A stretch of 64,000 bases of DNA from Xiphophorus maculatus (taxonomy: Eukaryota; Chordata; Actinopteri; Cyprinodontiformes; Poeciliidae), in NCBI RefSeq assembly GCF_002775205.1, contig NC_036445.1:29313953-29377952 (forward strand), given 5' to 3'. The position numbers and the translations under genes are program-made. Under the pieces are notes generated by a model. The model was given only the letters and a program-made list of their open reading frames with translations, searched no databases and was not told the origin of the DNA. Shown here one piece after another: positions 38,366 through 60,363 of this stretch. Every line of letters begins with the position of its first letter. Position 1 is the stretch's first letter.

Positions 38366-40048
38366 TCAATTAAAAGACTGGACCAAGTGTTTAACGGCAA
38401 CATTCACCTCTGCTGACTGACATTCATACAGGTCACTTGTATCCCCGTCCTGCAACAACACTGAAAAACCACGAGTATGAACTAACTTTGACAAGAAGAA
38501 GCAAGTACTGTCAAATCAGGTTAATAAACCGATGTGTAAGACAGACAGGCAGTCAAAACACAACTGCTAATTAAGGTCTTGGAACACAGAGCGTCCAGAA
38601 ACGGCTGAGCCAGTGAACTCTCGCGGTGAGAGTCACTCCGGCTGCATTCCAGTCCCGGGGTCTCCTGTGTAATGTTGCCTTTCTGCACATTCCTGAGCTT
38701 CTGCAAAGCTGGGAACAGAGGCTCCACAGGCGAGGCTTCCAAACGCTCCGCGATCGGACACAGAGCAACGTTCTGGCAAGAGAGCTGCAGCGCTGCCGAC
38801 TGATGTGGGTTTCAACGTTACACTCAGAAACTGAAACACTGACTGCCTGGAGTAATAGGGTGCATTAAATCGCACCTAAAACATTAAATAAAATGGCTGA
38901 AACACTTGCAGAAGGTAAAAAAAAAAAAGAAATTTAAAAAATACTAAAACGTACGTAAAATTAAAAGTAAAAGCTTGCCTGACCATCGTGCTGAGAATCT
39001 GACCCCCTGCACTAAACAAAGGATCAAACGGTACAAATAACGACAACGGCAGCAAAAAACAAACAAAAAAACAGTGCAGGCATTGTTAACGTACAAAGGC
39101 AGGCGAAGCAGGCCGACAAGGGAAAGAAAAGTTTCCAACGGCAACAAAGCCAGTATAGTCCCCAGCTGCCGCCCCTCCTCTCCGCAGTCAGACTTCCCCT
39201 CCTCTCTCCATCCCTCCTCTTAAAGGTGGCGTGGGCAGCGATGAGGTAAGCATCCTGGTATTTCTGCTCAGCTGAGAGAGCTCAGCCTCCAGGAAGACGC
39301 TGTGAAGCAGTCGCATTAGCTGCTCAATTGCAATCAGTTGGCACATGTTTGGAAGAAAACAGGAACATAAAACGCCTCGACGCGCTGAGCTCACACTCAG
39401 AACAGGACCAAACCGGGCTGCTGCGACCGTTCCACTTAAAATCCATCACAACTGTAATCAAGTGTGAAAATGTTTTAAAGTCACTGAAAAACACACTATA
39501 TAGCTGCATCACTTTAACAATTGACAATATGTCTATGCAGGGCTCTAAGGTGCAACCTATTTTCCCATTAGTGGGATTATAAAAAAATCTGAGGTCTAAA
39601 TTACAATTTCTGCTCATTGAAGCACTTCAAACAGTTTTTCAGCGAGTTACCCGTCTTGTACAATTCTGCTTCAAATGAATTCTGTGTTTACTAGATTATT
39701 AATCTTTTACAAGTCAATATTGCCTTCATAAACAGTGAAATGAAAAAGAGAAAGAAGTGAAGCTGTAAAACTGACGTCAAATGCGATGCGGTTGAAAATT
39801 AAGGTGAACCCAACTTCTTTTGTTGGTGATCTTGGTAAAAGAAAAAGTGCAAAGAGTTAATCTAAAGGTTTGCTGTGAACTTTGGTTTTGTTTATCCAGC
39901 TACTTAAGAAAGATGAATATATAAAATTCATTATTTCCATCTCAACATCAGAGTCTTACTGGTTGGGTTGAGTCTGGCCAACATCAGTTTTACCACCAAC
40001 TTCCAGTCAGGGGAAAAGTTGGTCAACAGGTGAGTCAGCACAAAAATC

Positions 40049-40078
40049 TGTGTGTGCGTGTGTGTGTGTGTGTGTGTT
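40049..40078. repeat. (TG)n microsatellite
   Basis: About 15 TG units with one TGCG interruption, in rnf19a intron 1. Confidence 0.93.
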
Positions 40079-41684
40079 TGAGGGGGGAACTGACTGGGTT
40101 GCAGTCAGTGTTAAACATGCATGTCTGAATTTTCTGAGGTGGATCTGAACACTGAAAGAGTCTTGGATTTTTCAGACCAAAATAATTAAGGTCATACTTG
40201 AAATAAACCAAACAATTGACAAATTGAACGTGAAAGTTAATAGGACTCAATTCTGAATAAAATATTTTACAAACGCAAAACCTGTTTATTATAAATCCTT
40301 AATGTTTCTGTGGTCCAAGCATGATGTTGTCTGTTAAGATATAAATAATAGTTTTAGATTAAAGCCAACATTGACAGTCATTCCAAAACCTACAAACAAA
40401 TTCACAACCTCAAATAAAATGTTCCAAACTCTCGCAACACCAATTTAACATGCGACACTATTCAACTCATATTCACTTATGGGCAGAACGTAGCTTAGAA
40501 GTAAAGACCATCTAAATTCAGTTATCAAGTGTGATCAAATGTTACAGGTACAGAAAGAATTAATGAAAAGAACCAAACAATTCTTTCAAATGCATTTCAT
40601 ATTGCTTATGCTCATATTTGTATTTACTAATATTTAACACTTTGAATGAGGTAGCTTCTAAAAAAATAAGCCCTTGGAGATCAATAAAGTACATTGCATG
40701 CTAAAGCGTGGCATTTAAACAATTTGTTAACATTTCTTGCAGTCTTTGCAGACCTTCCAAATATACACATTACATGCAGTGATATTACATTTTGTACTTT
40801 TGTGGCAAGCAGTAAAAGCCCATTTTTTTCGACGAAAATAAAAGCATTAACATCGTTTCTGATTTTTTAAAGAAAACCGAGTCATTCGATCTATTGTTCA
40901 AAGCTTCTCAGTACAGGCTGTTTCTGTTTAATCCACTCCTTGTTCATATTGATCATGTTTCATTTGTTTAGCATGTCCTTGCTGTTCAACAGCATTGGCT
41001 TCAGCAAACTGCTGGACATGCAGCACATCGTGTTTTTCAGACAGGGTGCAGTGTTGCTAAACCGAGACATCGGGAAAATGTCTAAAGTCTAAATTTCAGC
41101 AGGTACGGTAAACACCAGTTACAAGAGATAACGGTAAACCTTTTTTGTTTTTTTAATTCAGCTTCAAAATGGCCCACAAAATTGGGATCCTCTCCACTTA
41201 AATACTGATGGGTTGTGTGGAAACTTTAACTAACTGGTGTCCTACATGTGGTCAGTATTGCTTGCGTGGCTAAAGAGCAGGAAAGTAAAAACTCAGCACA
41301 TGCTTAGCACTCCGGGCCACAATGACAACATTCTGCCACGCAGCGAGCTGTGCAATCATAAATTCATATTCCATTTGAAAAAGCTGTAAACAGATTAGGA
41401 TGACACCAGACAGACACGCCCACTCTGCTTAAATACTGAGACAGTATCTTGAGAAAAGCTTTTCAGAAGACAGTAAACATTTAGAACCTGAAGGTTCTCC
41501 ACTAATCGCCCGGTTCTCACATGGCAGGAAATTGTTGGTCGATTTTCAAAAATTGATAAACCCTACACATATACACACACACAACAATAAAAAAACAAAT
41601 CTTAGCAATAGCAGGTTTGGTCATACAGTGTGTTGAAGCCACACACAAACTGATTTCATGCACCTACGTTTGGATGTCATAAGG

Positions 41685-41906
41685 CAGGGTGTCAAACTCC
41701 AGTCCTCAAGGGCCACCGTCCTGCAGTTTTTAGATGTGCCACAGGTACAAAACACTGGAATGAAATGACTTAATTACCTCCTCCTTGTGTAGATCAGTTC
41801 TCCAGAGCCTTAATGACCTAATTATTCTGTTCGGGTGTGGTGCAGCAGAGGCACATCTAAACGTTGCAGGGCAGTGGCCCTCCAGGACTGGAGTTTGACA
41901 CCTGTG
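41685..41906. mobile_element. hAT-like MITE with intact TSD
   Basis: The left end CAGGGTGTCAAACTCCAGTC and the right end GACTGGAGTTTGACACCTGTG are inverted repeats of about 20 bp. The 222-bp element is flanked by an exact 8-bp direct repeat TCATAAGG (41677-41684 and 41907-41914), the hallmark of hAT transposition. It has no coding capacity. The internal arms (GCAGTTTTTAGATGTGCC / GGCACATCTAAACGTTGC) are also inverted, so the whole element can fold back. Confidence 0.93.
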
Positions 41907-42155
41907 TCATAAGGTAAAACTCAAAACCTTGAGACCAAGCGTGAGTTAAGAGTTAACAAACATAGATGACTGGGAGTAAGAACTTGGCGATACTTTGTGG
42001 ACCGTATGTAACAGAGAGAGAAAAAAGGACAATAGAAAGACGTCTACAACGTACATGGGACTTTTGGGTGCATCTTGGCGATTGTTTTGACTTCTTTGTA
42101 TGTTGGATTCCCAACCATGTCTTTGTCACCTCGCTTTCTGACTGGCTACACGTAA

Positions 42156-42201
42156 CATCCATCCATCCATCCATCCATCCATCCATCCATCCATCCATCC
42201 A
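42156..42201. repeat. (ATCC)n microsatellite
   Basis: About 11 ATCC units. It may descend from a LINE 3' tail like that at 9240, but no LINE body adjoins it. Confidence 0.95.
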
Positions 42202-42345
42202 TTCCAGGACCAGGTCACTCTTATCACACCACACGGCAGGAATACTCTTAAACTCAAATTAAGAGTCATCCCGATAATTGGGGGATCCTTAAGATTGTTG
42301 GGAGGTGGAAATCGGGACAAAGATCAGCATAAAAATCACAGAGTG

Positions 42346-42530
42346 GGGCTTGCCGTGGTGGCGGAGGGGTTAGCGCGACGTGGCCTCGATGAGGCTGTCG
42401 CAGGTTCGACTCCAAGATCCGACGACGTTTATCACATGTCTTCCCCCCTTACCTGTCAGCCTACTTTGAAAAAGGGACACTAGAGCCCACAAAAAGACCT
42501 CTTGTGGGGCAATAAAAAAATAAGTAATCG
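42346..42530 (+). mobile_element. tRNA-derived SINE
   Basis: GGGGCTTGCCGTGGTGGCGG then GGGTTAGCGCGACGTGGCCT (A-box side), GCAGGTTCGACTCCAAG (B-box), CACATGTCTTCCCCCCTTAC and CTGTCAGCCTACTTTGAAAA then GGACACTAGAGCCC. Same family as 13810-13985. Confidence 0.85.
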
Positions 42531-42939
42531 CAGAGTGAAGCAGGCATTAGCAAATACGTGGAATAAACATTTCTTTAAATGAGCTCTTCATACTGTAGAA
42601 TATAAACACAAATGACACAAGTCATAAGGACGGTGGTATAACACACCTGAATTAAATGACCTCCTCATGTAGGTTATTTAGCATCATACTAATGACCATA
42701 TTATGTGAAGCAGAGAGATATTAAGCTGAAGAGTCACTTTAGTTGGGAGTCGTTGTGAAGCCTCATGTGGTGATGTCATGGAATCAGAGATGGATGACCG
42801 ATACCTGAAACCTCCTTTAACCACATGAGAAATGAGCTGAAATGCCTTGAAATGGCATATGTTGTATACTGGAGCTATATAAATAAACCGAATTAGCTAT
42901 TACAGGGTATAATAAAGCTTGATGTACAATTTAGTGGTG

Positions 42940-42990
42940 TGCCTAGCCCCTTTTTTTGAATTTTCCCTTTGCGGGACAATAAAGACTGTT
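42940..42990 (+). repeat. LINE 3'-tail fragment
   Basis: CCCTTTGCGGGACAATAAAG then ACTGTTTCTATTGTATT resembles the short 3' end of several fish LINE families. Only about 50 bp remain. Confidence 0.4.
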
Positions 42991-44892
42991 TCTATTGTAT
43001 TATAGCAGAGGAATTGAGAAAAATATGTACTCTTTATTAAGTAAACATTAGTCAAATCTCAAATAGCAAATGTCTAATTTTAAAATTGTTGATGATGGTT
43101 GGTTTTTGTTTGTTTGTTTTTTGTGATGTATGTAACAGGTCTCCCTTATAAATGAGACAGTGAGTATCAAGAGCTTTTATTCTGTATAAATAAAGGATTT
43201 AAAAAGTCCATCTGTGGCACCAAATCAAAAATGACGTCAAGAGCCTTTAAGCAATAAGATCACTTTCAGTTAACCAAATTAAAAATATTTCATGTGCCAG
43301 AATTAACACAGTGTTGTGACCTTTTACTTTCTGGTCTTGCAGCTGTGTTTACCATCAACCAATAAAGGGAGGTTACACACAGGTCCTGACACACACAGGC
43401 ACACAGGCTGCGGCATGGCGAGCCAATGACCTTTACTTTAAGCTTAGGTGTATGGTGTTAAAAACCACTGTGTTCTCAGGAAACGGCTTCGAACATCCAA
43501 ACGATGATGATATGCTGTACTTTTTTTAGACAACTTTTATTGCTCAACTGTTACCATGTCAACATAAATAACTAGGTAATTGTTTATTTCAGCAGAGATT
43601 TGTGATGAGGGGAAAAAAAAAAAAAAACCTAAGAAAAAACATCAATTTAATATCTTACTACTGAACTTGAAGATAACAGCATATTAACCAGAGACATTAG
43701 TTAAACTAATAAAAGAAAATATGATAACTGTCCACCATTTAGTACAGGATGTACTCAATATGATGGTCAGAGTTTATGCCAGCTTCTTATGTAAAAAGAA
43801 ATACAAGCGATTCTCTGCACCCAAGTGTACTTGATCAGTTTCCTCAGGAAAAGAACATTTTCATTTCATTGTATATTTTTATCCATATCATATGACAATA
43901 AATAATTCATTTACAAGGGGAAATTGAGTAAAAACTAACTACATATTTAATTCAAGATTGACGTTCAACCTCAAGAACCAATCAAAAATTTTGACTTAAA
44001 AAAAAAAAAGTTTCAATGGTCCAACTCCTCATGTATTTTCCATTTTTCAAATACCAAAGTAATGTTATAAAAATCATAACTACTGAGGCAGAAGGCAATT
44101 TCATAAAGTTAGAAAACTTTCCCTTTAGCCCTGCAAATCTGTTCCCGGCAGTTTGCAGTGGTTGAGAGACGCAAACCCAAGTTCCAAGGATGGATGTGGG
44201 ATAATTAATATTCAAACCGTTATTATGGCGTCAACAGCTGATTGGTTTTGTATGAAGGTTTTATGCAGAACACATCTCCTCTTAATTTAAATAACTTTTT
44301 TTTTTTTAAAGGAGTTGATCAAATGATCTGTATAAGAGTCAACGTAGGAAGGAAAAGCAATAACATAAAAAAATCTTTTGACGTAAATTCATTTGTTTAC
44401 ATACGTAGTGCGGTAACGTCGCAACCCCCCTGAAATCGTGACTTTCTCTAGGGCTGTTCGAAGGGTTTAAATATGTAACCAAATAAATAAATAAAAATCA
44501 TTAAATCAAAACTTTAGACCGACCTTCCATGTCGTCGGTGTTAGGTTACCCGATGTTCGTCCGATGTTTTAATAATTATCGAGGCATCAACTGTTGCTGT
44601 TTTGATTTGCATCCCTCTTACGCTGAAACTTCTCAGCAAAGAATGTTTGCTGAGGTAGCTACATAGCTCACTGTTTGACAACACCTGATGAAAATCATTA
44701 GCTACATGTTGCGTACAAATACACACAGGCTTCGGCGAACACGGCAAAAACACACGAGAGAATGGACATTTTTCATAGGTCACAGCTTGCCTCAGTGACG
44801 GCCATCAGACTCCCAACAAGCTAACTAACTTCTACACAGCGAGCGTTAGCAGCTGGCTAGCAAGCTTAGCTAAACGCGTTGAGAGAACCTAC

Positions 44893-45125
44893 CGTCTGTT
44901 GCCAGTGACACTTGTTCTGGAGACCGTGGGAAACACCAGACGTGGTGCGTTTTAAGATCAGTGAACCTGACTTATGACTCGCCCAGCTGCTGTGCCGTGA
45001 ATTCCTCATACGCTGAGAGAGGCACTTCTTTTCCCCTTTCTTCGGTCCCACCCAGCAGCCCCGTTTCGAACGACAACAGCTCCTACAAGAGATCGCTCTG
45101 TTGTTCGCTGATCTCGTTCTAGCTG
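44893..45125 (-). other. rnf19a: rnf19a 5' exon 1 (candidate)
   Basis: A CpG-rich stretch ends in a donor ACG|GTAGGT at 44893/44892. A TCTCGCGATA promoter motif lies just upstream at 45150-45141. No other good acceptor/donor pair with promoter character was recognised between here and 33771, but intermediate UTR exons cannot be excluded. The 5' end is approximate. Confidence 0.5.
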
Positions 45126-45140
45126 TGGAAATTCAAATAG

Positions 45141-45150
45141 TATCGCGAGA
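45141..45150 (-). promoter_or_regulatory. TCTCGCGATA promoter motif (rnf19a)
   Basis: A close match to the vertebrate TCTCGCGAGA/TMTCGCGANR core promoter element found at TATA-less CpG promoters. It lies immediately upstream of the candidate rnf19a exon 1. Confidence 0.6.
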
Positions 45151-45159
45151 GTTTGTGTC

Positions 45160-46880
45160 GCGAAGCGAACGGACTCTGGACTGTTCGCTTTTTGGATGTA
45201 AGCTGTATCTCAACTAATGTATTTCTAATAGTAATAACACAATAATTTTTGGATGGAATAAAGTTGTTTAAAGTTAAGCACATCGAAAAGCTGAGGTGGG
45301 TGGTAGATAGTTACATTTACGTAAGTGACTTTTTGGAAAAAATACGTCTGGGGTAATCTTACTACCCCAAACGTTTTACTTTTACTTGCGTACTTTTATT
45401 ATGAATCATCACAACTGTGTGTTGAGTAATTTTTGGATATTCTACCCACCTCTGCATAAAACTAAAAAGAGAGAAAACCAGAGCCAACTCTATGCTTTTT
45501 GGAGGCCCAGGATAGAATGTTATTTGGCGGGGTCAACAATATCCACACAGCATCATTAAGCTTTTTATAGCCTACTGCACAAGTTGGATTATTGTTGTAT
45601 TTCTGTTTATTTGCTGATTTGTTTTGCATTTCGCCTTTATATGTAGCTTGCTTTAGTGAGCCAAAAGTTAATTTACTTCAGTTTGGCAGGATATTATGCT
45701 TGATTTTAATATGGGTCACATTATTTAACAATTACTACTTCACGTAACATTTTCCTTTTTTTTCACTCTTTAATTTCCGTAATATTATCAGTCGCATCTG
45801 ATGGACCGGTTTACACGTAGAGGTTCATAATTTCTTTCATTGAAGCTTTTTTGGATGCTGTGCAGCTACGAGGACTTTTTGCTTACTTTTCTGCTTTCAA
45901 ATATTTAATATCCTTTTAAGATCAAAAATGTACTTTTGAATAAATTTCCAGCTCAGACATTAGAAATGGCTAAATATTGATATACAATCACCCCTAACAG
46001 TTGCAAAATTTGCTCATGCAATAGTGTATCTAGCCACAAGGCACTTTATAAGAAATCCAATTCATATCCAGAAATACAATCAAATCAAGTATAAAGACAG
46101 ATTTAAATTCATCAACTCCAAACTTATTCTAGTTATTACAAAGGAGTAAAATTTAATTTTTATGGCCAGTCAATAACTATTTAGGAAGCACCCACTGAAG
46201 GTGATTTTTTTAAACATATATATTTAGCTATATGCTACAAGTGATTCCACAAATAGCCTTTTTACTGAAGAACTTACAATTTTTCCTCTTTAATTTGGTT
46301 TGGTACAAAATGGGCAGATAGACTAGTACATGAGACAATTTGGTAATGAGAAGGCAGACAAGACAGTTTTAGAGCACCAAATCCAATCCAAGATAGAAGG
46401 GATTATATGAAAGCTCTGTGCGTCCAAGTGATTCAGGACGAAATGAAGTATAAGCCTGCATAGTTAGAAAGCTCATTAACTACATTCAAATCCCGTCACA
46501 TGTTTGAAACCCCGTACTTGAATAGGAAATTCCGAATTAAGCTGAAAAACCAACAAGTAAACTGCTTGTACCAGAATTTTGACATCATGTGACAGAATAC
46601 AGGGTGTTTTTCAACCACTTGAACATTCTGTACACATTTGTATTGTTCAAGACAGATTTGTCTCAATGTAATGCTCAAGAACGGAGGCAGATGGTTTACT
46701 GCGACGCTTTAATAAATGTCGGGGCAAAAAGGATTGAGTCAGTCCTGTGACTCTGACACAACAGTGACACCTAGTGGAGAAAGCTGCTGAGAAACTGAAA
46801 CGTTGAAGACGTGATGTGTGACAAATGGAACGTGATTTCTCTAATCAGTCGTGTTAACAATAAATCCAACACAGGGAGGT
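45160..46880. other. rnf19a-pabpc1 intergenic region
   Basis: This lies between the rnf19a promoter and the pabpc1 3' end. A dispersed GGTGGGTA...TTTTACTTGCGTACTTTTA repeat sits at 45285-45455, and a weak SINE-like fragment (CAAGGCACTTTATAAGAAAT) near 46040. No ankrd46 or snx31 exon is recognisable here. Confidence 0.6.
45285..45455 (+). repeat. GGTGGGTAG / ACTTTTACTT dispersed repeat
   Basis: GAGGTGGGTGGTAGATAGTT at the left and GGATATTCTACCCACCTCTG at the right are inverted to one another. This gives a probable 170-bp element with terminal inverted repeats (AGAGGTGGGT). Confidence 0.6.
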
Positions 46881-46884
46881 GTAA

Positions 46885-47330
46885 TTTCGAATGACGTTTT
46901 ATTACAGCCAGTAGTTTACGATACAAATCACCTCAAACTGCTCAGCAACCATTTCCCTGACATTGCCGACAGTTTGAGCACTGACACAGTAAAATGACAT
47001 AAAACAGAGGAATGCATTCAAATTTATTACAATTTTCAATTTTATCTATTTTGCTATTTTTTTAACTAATTTTTGTTTATGATCAAGGTCTAGTCAAACC
47101 ATCTCTAGACCTGGCAGATTCAATTTCTTCTTTTTTTTTTTAAGAAATAATTTATCGTTTTGCGATGTTTTCTGAGTTTTAGGTTTTTCAATGTTTAAGT
47201 TTTTTTTCTCTTTTTCCATCGGTGAAGCAGGTTTCAAAATGCTCAAGCTGCAAAATAAAAAAAATAAATAAATATTTCAGACAATAGTTTGAACAATGTT
47301 CATAATGTATAACTGTGTATTGTCCCCACC
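46885..47330 (-). other. pabpc1: pabpc1 3' UTR
   Basis: Follows the TAA at 47331. An antisense AATAAA at 46903-46898 is the likely poly(A) signal, giving a UTR of about 450 bases. AU-rich stretches occur around 47130-47280. Confidence 0.65.
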
Positions 47331-53260
<5,930 letters not shown>

Positions 53261-54965
53261 TTATGTTTATGAGTAAAATAACGTGTAGAGAATTTAAATG
53301 AATACTCTTACTAAGAATTACCTATACGTCATTTGAAAAATGTAAACCCAGTTTCTCAGAAAATTAGAGCTTAAGACGAGCCCAGGGAAACGATGAGTTT
53401 TTATCCATAAATTCTAGCTTTGACAGGACAGGAAGAAAGTGTCAAAACAAATATGGCTTTTTGGAGGGGTTGCTAGAAGAATGATGCAGGACCTGGAGAC
53501 CTTGCTGTCAAAGAACTATGAACTAAGGCTGAAAAAGAAATATTGCAAAGGTCCAGACAAAATCCAGACCTCAAAATGATTTAATTGCTATTACAGAACC
53601 TTAAGAGAACAGTGCATAAAAAGAGCCATAAATCTACCTAAATGGAACAATAAAGTGCTTTATTGTTTATTAGCAAGTGATGGCATTGTGTAAGCTGTTG
53701 TGTGATTCCTTTTACTTTAAAATATGTAGAACTTTAAAGACAAAATTTTGTTTATTATGCTCTGATATAAAAAACACCAGACTTGGAAGATGAAGTACTT
53801 TCTTCTTCCCATGCCTGCACTTCACTAATCCATCTTTAATACCTCAAATCCTTGCAGCTTCCCTGTACAGGGAACTTCCATCTCAGACATGTTTGACTTC
53901 TAAAAATTTATAAAACTTTTGATTGCTATTTTAACACGTAACAGTTCACATATAATTAGTGCATATTTGGACCATGTTCTAACAAAAACATCATCCAATT
54001 AGTAGAATCTGAATATAGGAACCTTGACAGGACTGCTTAAACAGAACAGAGCAGTCCGCTTCTTCTAAGTTAAACATTTACATGCATTGTATTTGTTTCA
54101 TTAAGCAAAACGTTTGTAAAGATTGTACTTTCTGTGCGGGCTCTACAAACATTTCCGAGTTGTAGAGCCTGCAAGGGAGTGCACATCTGTAATACCAGCA
54201 TAAAGACTGCAGGGGGTGCTAAATCGCACCAACACTTAGTTTTCGACTTCTTGAATGGAACACTAATTTTTTAGCCATTTCGACGTTTACAACAATGAAG
54301 AATCCTTATATTTTAAATTATCCTAAATAAGTACGTTTACTAAGAAGGAATACAGAGGCCATCTTACTTAAATTGAGTATTAGGTCATAGTAATACAGCA
54401 CAGTAGGCCTTCAGCATTCTTGTGTTGAATCTGCCCTGTGATCAAGTAGAGCCCTTAGAGTGGAAGACGCACCCAAACGGTAGTTTATGGGTAGCTGACT
54501 CTCCATTCATGGCAGTAAAGAATGTGGAGATTTCCCCTTTTGGAACAAACCACAGTGAAAACAATCTTATTCAGAACAACAAATTGCAAAGCTTTTCATC
54601 CATTGTCTGATGTATTTCAACTGTTGATGTTTAGAAGAGAACCAAAAGCAAAAAAAAAAAAGAAGAGAAGACAGGATTAGCTTGCTACATTTAATAATTT
54701 AACATTAAATCAAAACTAAATTAACATTTACAGTATGGCTTATTTAAAACTTATAGTAAAACAAGGTAATTTAAAAAAATTAAATGCATGTCCTGTTTTC
54801 TACAAGAAATTAAAATCTTAAAACCTTATCCAGATTACTATGTTTAGCCAAACTGAACTTTTAGGTGACCATGCTTAAATGCTGAGCTTGCAGATGACTT
54901 TGAAACATGTCATGACTCATGGCAGAACACTGAAGATGACTATATATTTAAGTAAGGAAAACAAA
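53261..54965. other. Spacer between pabpc1 promoter and ywhaz 3' end
   Basis: AT-rich sequence without recognisable coding regions. Small ORFs here (for example 54422-54610) have no similarity I know and no context. Long alternative ywhaz 3' UTRs could reach into it (antisense AATAAA-like sites near 53655 and 53745). Confidence 0.5.
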
Positions 54966-54969
54966 GGAC

Positions 54970-55871
54970 AAGTTAAACCTTTTAAATCGTTTATTTTACT
55001 TAAATGAAATTATGCATTACCCCCAAATGACAGTTACGCTCAAGTGTTTAGTATGAAAACTCCAAAGAGACAAAGCTAACCCGCCAACAACAACCGTTTA
55101 CTTCTCCAGACTACCCTTTGACCAACTTTATGCAAGAACTGGAAAAAAAAAAGAAACTTATTTTCAAAAACTTTTAATTATATAAAAAGTGGGATTTTTT
55201 ATACTTACTGAGGTGCTCATACAAAAACAGCAACAGTACAAGCTTGTGCTCTTGTTCTTTTAATTTTCTATACCTCGTAATGGATACATAGACATACAAA
55301 AGCAGCCCCCCCAACAAAAGAAAAAAAAGACAGTAGAAGATTGATAACAGTTTATGGAATGTAACCTTTGTAAAAATCTGGCCCTTCATCACCAGCTCTC
55401 CCCCATTATGTCATCATTGTGTCTGCCTTTGCTGTAATTCCTCCTTCTGCCAAGTCAGGTACAAGCAGGCAGGTTGGTATTGAGCAACCACTAATTGATC
55501 ATCAAAAGATGTGGCTGCATATAAACAGCACCTTTTATATTTAGGACACACAGTAATTCTTTTTTGTGGCTTTTAAAACTGCTTGTTGCAAGTCTCAGGA
55601 CTGGAAAACCCCCAAAAATGCTTAGACCCTGGAAAAAGGTCAGCAGGCAACCCAACCCCAAAACATGCATGAACCCTCCCATCACACTTTAAAGCCCCTA
55701 CCTGTGTATCTGCACTTACTGCAGAACAACAGCAACCAAAAAGAGAGGGATGACCTAGATAGAGAAACAAAGGATCAAACTGGATGTCATGGATGAGGTG
55801 GTCGAAGTGCTGATCACAATAAAGAGGACTTTGGATGATGTCAGGCAGACGGGGATGACTGAGGGTGAGGC
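54970..55871 (-). other. ywhaz: ywhaz 3' UTR (candidate extent)
   Basis: Sequence downstream of the TGA at 55874-55872. An antisense AATAAA at 54995-54990 would end a 900-base UTR. ORFs inside are chance. Confidence 0.5.
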
Positions 55872-60354
<4,483 letters not shown>

Positions 60355-60363
60355 GGCTGCTCA

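Larger units (their letters stand above)
33772..44892 (-). other. rnf19a intron 1 (11 kb)
   Basis: No coding exons were recognised, and specifically no ankyrin-repeat (ankrd46) or PX-domain (snx31) exons. It holds a Tc1-like relic (35880), a GGTGCAC element (38116), a hAT-like MITE (41685), microsatellites and a SINE (42346). A GC-richer patch at 38560-39420 might be an alternative first exon or regulatory region, but no splice pattern supports it. Confidence 0.6.

Noticed and set aside
38521-39394. Cluster of overlapping ORFs as a hidden gene or rnf19a exon
   Set aside because: The region is somewhat GC-richer, but no ORF shows a known domain or a consistent acceptor/donor pair. Left as a possible regulatory patch.
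42156-42201. CRISPR-like tandem repeat
   Set aside because: 4-bp ATCC units with no spacers, in a vertebrate genome: a plain microsatellite.
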